64,000 bases of DNA from contig CAYRIZ010000002.1 in NCBI GenBank assembly GCA_964424565.1, forward strand, positions 28,112-92,111, read 5' to 3'. Every line of letters starts with the position of its first letter. Position 1 is the first letter of the stretch. Shown here piece after piece: positions 60,917-64,000 of this stretch. Below the pieces are notes generated by a model. It saw only the letters and a list, made by a program, of their open reading frames with translations, did not search any database and was not told the DNA's origin. The translations under genes were made by a program, and so were the position numbers. This DNA comes from Avisuccinivibrio sp964424565 (GTDB lineage: Bacteria > Pseudomonadota > Gammaproteobacteria > Enterobacterales > Succinivibrionaceae).

Positions 60917-63859
60917 TCAGGCTATTCCTGTGCTTAATGCGGTAAAGGTTACAAAATCATGCCTGGCACTGTAGGCCTCAGCAGAGGATTCAGGAAAATC
61001 CGTGCCGGAGACCAGATCCCAGTTGCTGTAGAAATACAGCGCCGCCAGGCCCTGCCCGCCATTGATCGCCCGCAGCAGATACTGCCGGGCCAGCTTAAGA
61101 TCAGGGCGGTGCAGCAGCGGACGCAGTGCCAGCTGTGCCAAAGAGAGATTATAAAGCGGATGACGGCTTTTTTTCAGTACCAGGGCCTGCTGCAGGGTCT
61201 CCAGATGCACCTGCCGCCCCGGCAGGCAGTCGGCGGTGGTCAGGGTACAGGCCGGACTGTCCACCACCGCCTGCAGCTGATGTATATAAAACAGCGGCGT
61301 GACCAGCCGGCGGCGGCCGCGATCGGTGATCAGGAAAAATTCGCTGCCTTCCTGGGCCACAAACATGCTGAGCTGCTCGGGCTGCTGCTCGGCCAGCGAC
61401 TGGGTCAGCATCTGATAGAAAAGCTCCTGCTCCAGCCAGCTTTCGCCGTCCAGAGCCTCCATCAGCAGTCCCACGCTCTCATACATTTGATTTCGGAAGG
61501 CGGTGCCGAACTCCAGGGGACGCAGCCGCCGCTGCAGCGCCGACAGACTGGTGCCGGCCCTGGCCTGAAAGGTTTTGCTGTCGGCCAGCAGCTGCTGCGG
61601 TTTGTCGCTCACCGCCCAGCTTATCTGCAGATCTTCTGCCCTGCCGCTGCGGGCGGCCAGCTGCAGATAGTAGGAGCACATGCCGTAACTGGCCGGCAGC
61701 ACGCAGCCGGTAAAGTACAAAGCGGCCATAAAGCGGCAGGCCTGCTGATCGCCGCGCTGCGCCAGGCGCTCATGCTGCAGGATCAGCTGCATAAAAGGCA
61801 GCGGCTGTACGGTGTGGTCGTCTATAAGCTTGCGGCAGCGCTGACTGCTGCCCTGAAACTGCGCCAGCTCAGCCAGGGTTTTGGCCGTCTGCGGCTCGGC
61901 TGCAGCCAGAGCCAGGGCCAGTTCGGCACAGCCGCCGCTGCCGCCACTGTCATATACCATGCGGGCCAGCTCCAGGCGCTCATGATCCTGCAGCTTAAAC
62001 TCCCGCTGCCGCAGCGCAATGAGCGCCGCCTGCGGACTGTCCATGGCCGCCGCCTGCCGGATCAGCAGCCCGAGCTGCTCAGGCTGCATCTGCTGCGGCT
62101 GCAGCTCATACAGGGCAGAGGCGGCCAGGCCGTGGCCTGCTGCAGCCAGCTTTGCCGCCGCAATGATCAGACGATCTTCATCAAGACAGACCGGCTTGCC
62201 GGCGGTAAGACAGGACAGGGCACATTCCACGGCAGGTATACTGCCGCAGCTGAGGCCGGCCTCCAGATAACAGCCGGCATAGTGCAGAATATTCCTCTGG
62301 GACAAAGAGAGTTCCTGCTGCAGGCCTTTTTGTTGCAGAAATATCCCAAACTGCGGGTTTTCTACCGCTATGCCGCACTCCCCGGCGCGCAGGGCCAGGG
62401 TCATGCAGAGGAAATGCAGCACAGGCATGGCCTCCCCGTCGCTGTGCAGCAGAATCACCCCGATCAGGGAAAGCAGGGCAGACAGTTCATTGGCGCTCAG
62501 CTCTATATTTTCCTGCTCCAGCACCCGGGCGGCTTCATGCCACAGGCTGTCTTCATCCAGGTATGCTTCAGGAAGCTCCAGAGCAGAGAGTGACTGCTGC
62601 TGCAGTCTGGCCGACAGGGCGTTGTACAGCAGAGAGTAAAACCAGGAAGAGCCGGCTTTATCATAAAAATCTATACTGCAGGCAGAGCAGTCGCAGGCGG
62701 CCATGATCTGCAGGAAATTATCCAGGGCCCTGGCACAGACTACGGCATATTCGGCGGCCTGATTTTCTGCCATCCCCTGCATCCCGGCATGCAGCGGTTT
62801 GAAAAACAGCAGCAGGGCATACTGTGCGGCCGGATGCCCCAGGGAGGAGGCATAAGCCAGCCAGGAGCGGGCTGCATCCCGGTCACAGGGCAGACCGCTG
62901 CCGTACAAGTAGGACATACCTATCATAAAGGAGGCCTGCGCCGGCATGCCCGGGATAAAGGCATGATGGACGAACCGGGCCAGGTAATGCTGACTGAGGA
63001 TCTGAGCGGCATATTCCACATAATCCTCGCACAAGGAGGTCATAAAGGTATATTCGCTGCTGACCAAATCAGGCAGGGAATCGAGATCAGCCGGCAGGGG
63101 CAGATTAAACAGACACTCATAATCCGCCTCATGCCCCTGCAGATTATGCTCCGCACACTTCTCCATGAGCCCCAGATGCAGATATTTGTCGGCCAGCGGT
63201 CCCAGACTGCCCGGCTCCTTAAGCTGCCTGGCCAGCAGATAGGAAAAAAGCGGCGTGATGTAGGGAGTATCTTCAGCCGTGGGAGGTTCATCTGAGATGA
63301 TGCCCGGCGTCTCTCCCGTCTGCAGGCCGCAGCGGGTTAAAATCCGCAGATGTGAGCCGGCCGGCTTCTGCCAGGCAAAATGAGAGGAGCTGTCGGCTGT
63401 GCTGTCATTCATGGCCGCAAAAAACCATGCCAGATAAGCCTCAGTGTTTAAGGACAGCGGTTTTCTGCCGGACAGATTGAGGGTCAAATCCTGCAGCCCC
63501 TGCTGCATTCGCTGATAAAAATTCTGATGCGCGTAAGCCTCCAGGGCAAAGCCCAGCTGCATCAGCTGCTGTAATTTGTCTTTGACTATATAGCCGTTTT
63601 CCTGCGCTATGTAATACCAGTAGAGGGCATGATCCAGAGGCTGCACCAGCTTTTCCTGCGTCAGCAGCTTAAAACGTTTTTTAAAGTTCAGCGCCCCAAA
63701 CTGCATCAGCACGCTTTCATAAGCCTGCGCCCGGCTGAGCGCTGCGGCAGGATCCACCGTTCCGGCAGTGCCTTCAGCCAGTCCCGGCAGCAGAGCCTGC
63801 TCTGCTTCTTTGATTTTGGAGTTAATTTCGCTGTATTTGCTTCTTACTGTTCTGGCCAT
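60917..63859 (-). CDS. Large Sel1/TPR-like repeat protein, unknown
   Basis: About 980 residues, soluble, mostly amphipathic helices rich in Ala, Leu and Gln. Sel1-like units are visible (QASFMIGMSYLYGSGLPCDRDAARSWLAYASSLGHPAAQYALLLFF and QQACRFMAALYFTGCVLPASYGMCSYYLQLAARSG); other parts look TPR-like (AECGIAVENPQF..., LGLLIRQAAAMDSPQAALIAL). No catalytic motif recognised. I use ATG 63,859 (MARTVRSKYSEINSKIKEAE); GTG 63,943 has a stronger SD (GGAGG) but only 3 bases of spacing and adds 28 basic residues, so the start is uncertain. Probably a scaffold acting with the small gene behind it. Confidence 0.7.
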   Translation of the reverse strand: MARTVRSKYSEINSKIKEAEQALLPGLAEGTAGTVDPAAALSRAQAYESVLMQFGALNFKKRFKLLTQEKLVQPLDHALYWYYIAQENGYIVKDKLQQLMQLGFALEAYAHQNFYQRMQQGLQDLTLNLSGRKPLSLNTEAYLAWFFAAMNDSTADSSSHFAWQKPAGSHLRILTRCGLQTGETPGIISDEPPTAEDTPYITPLFSYLLARQLKEPGSLGPLADKYLHLGLMEKCAEHNLQGHEADYECLFNLPLPADLDSLPDLVSSEYTFMTSLCEDYVEYAAQILSQHYLARFVHHAFIPGMPAQASFMIGMSYLYGSGLPCDRDAARSWLAYASSLGHPAAQYALLLFFKPLHAGMQGMAENQAAEYAVVCARALDNFLQIMAACDCSACSIDFYDKAGSSWFYSLLYNALSARLQQQSLSALELPEAYLDEDSLWHEAARVLEQENIELSANELSALLSLIGVILLHSDGEAMPVLHFLCMTLALRAGECGIAVENPQFGIFLQQKGLQQELSLSQRNILHYAGCYLEAGLSCGSIPAVECALSCLTAGKPVCLDEDRLIIAAAKLAAAGHGLAASALYELQPQQMQPEQLGLLIRQAAAMDSPQAALIALRQREFKLQDHERLELARMVYDSGGSGGCAELALALAAAEPQTAKTLAELAQFQGSSQRCRKLIDDHTVQPLPFMQLILQHERLAQRGDQQACRFMAALYFTGCVLPASYGMCSYYLQLAARSGRAEDLQISWAVSDKPQQLLADSKTFQARAGTSLSALQRRLRPLEFGTAFRNQMYESVGLLMEALDGESWLEQELFYQMLTQSLAEQQPEQLSMFVAQEGSEFFLITDRGRRRLVTPLFYIHQLQAVVDSPACTLTTADCLPGRQVHLETLQQALVLKKSRHPLYNLSLAQLALRPLLHRPDLKLARQYLLRAINGGQGLAALYFYSNWDLVSGTDFPESSAEAYSARHDFVTFTALSTGIA

Positions 63860-64000
63860 AATAAACAAGCTTGAAATTTCAAAACAAGGCTGCAGCCCCA
63901 AATGATAACGCGATCGGCGCGGTTTGCGGGACAGGAAATGCACAGTCCTCCAAGATCGCGCACTGAAAGCATCTAGAATTTTTAAATTTTTTAAAACTAC

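Noticed and set aside
60959..62593. 544-residue open frame antisense to the large Sel1/TPR-like gene
   Set aside because: Antisense reading of Leu/Gln/Ala-rich codons gives a Gln/Arg-rich product without domain pattern; no SD support.

Overview
The window is chromosomal DNA from a Gram-negative gammaproteobacterium. The signs are the LpxL acyltransferase, the glnE-ygiF / ygiM-cca / uppP-folB-tsaD / rpsU neighbourhood familiar from E. coli, the aroQ-accB-accC cluster, guaBA, and nfeD-qmcA next to sppA. Housekeeping genes look roughly 58-62% GC. Succinate- and carbohydrate-oriented genes (CscB-type permease plus GH32 sucrase, GlgB/GlgX/MalQ, CstA) and a DtxR-family regulator with a Cys in its metal site would suit an anaerobic member of the Aeromonadales such as Succinivibrionaceae. 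That placement is inference from gene style, not from a marker-gene search.

Layout. 1-5.9 kb (minus strand): glyA-ribD-ribE-ribH-nusB-thiL, then a lipoprotein PPIase cut by the window edge. 6.2-9.1 kb: AbgT-family transporter and peptidase T. 9.15-15.3 kb: an AT-rich accessory block of four tightly packed membrane-protein genes with no recognised relatives as a set; this is the most interesting part. 15.6-18.1 kb: aroQ, accB, accC. 18.3-29.5 kb: lpxL, a lipoprotein, glnE, a CYTH/CHAD protein, an SH3 protein, cca, uppP, folK, folB, tsaD, rpsU. 29.5-34.8 kb: EamA transporter, an orphan D12-type adenine methylase, guaB-guaA. 35-38.8 kb: small membrane protein, NfeD, QmcA, SppA. 38.8-46 kb: malQ-glgB-glgX. 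46.5-52.9 kb: gapA, a Sel1 protein, htpX, an unknown membrane protein, ettA, ybaK. 53-55.8 kb: sucrose permease and sucrase. 55.9-58.2 kb: a metal-regulation group (DtxR family, degenerate Fur-like protein, Cys-rich membrane protein) read from a promoter carrying a palindrome, plus an OB-fold/TM protein. 58.3-63.9 kb: CstA, a pRiA4b ORF3-like protein and a ~980-residue Sel1/TPR-like protein.

The accessory block (9,738-15,301) encodes (A) a four-TM coiled-coil protein, (B) a membrane-anchored VWA-like protein, (C) a four-TM protein with MotA/TolQ/ZorA-like TM3-TM4, a collagen-like Gly-X-Y linker and a long tail of 22- and 11-residue repeats, and (D) a single-TM ExbD/MotB-like protein with an acidic residue in its TM segment and a large extracytoplasmic domain. 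It resembles the ZorAB motor of Zorya antiphage systems, but the Zorya effectors (ZorC/D/E) are absent and a VWA protein is present. It is my candidate for an undescribed ion-driven envelope or defence complex. A run of exactly 100 N lies inside the 66-bp tandem repeats of gene C. The sequence on either side is compatible with one intact reading frame, so the apparent frameshift is an assembly artefact.

Limits: all family calls are from reading protein motifs by eye; no database search, structure prediction or transcript data were available.
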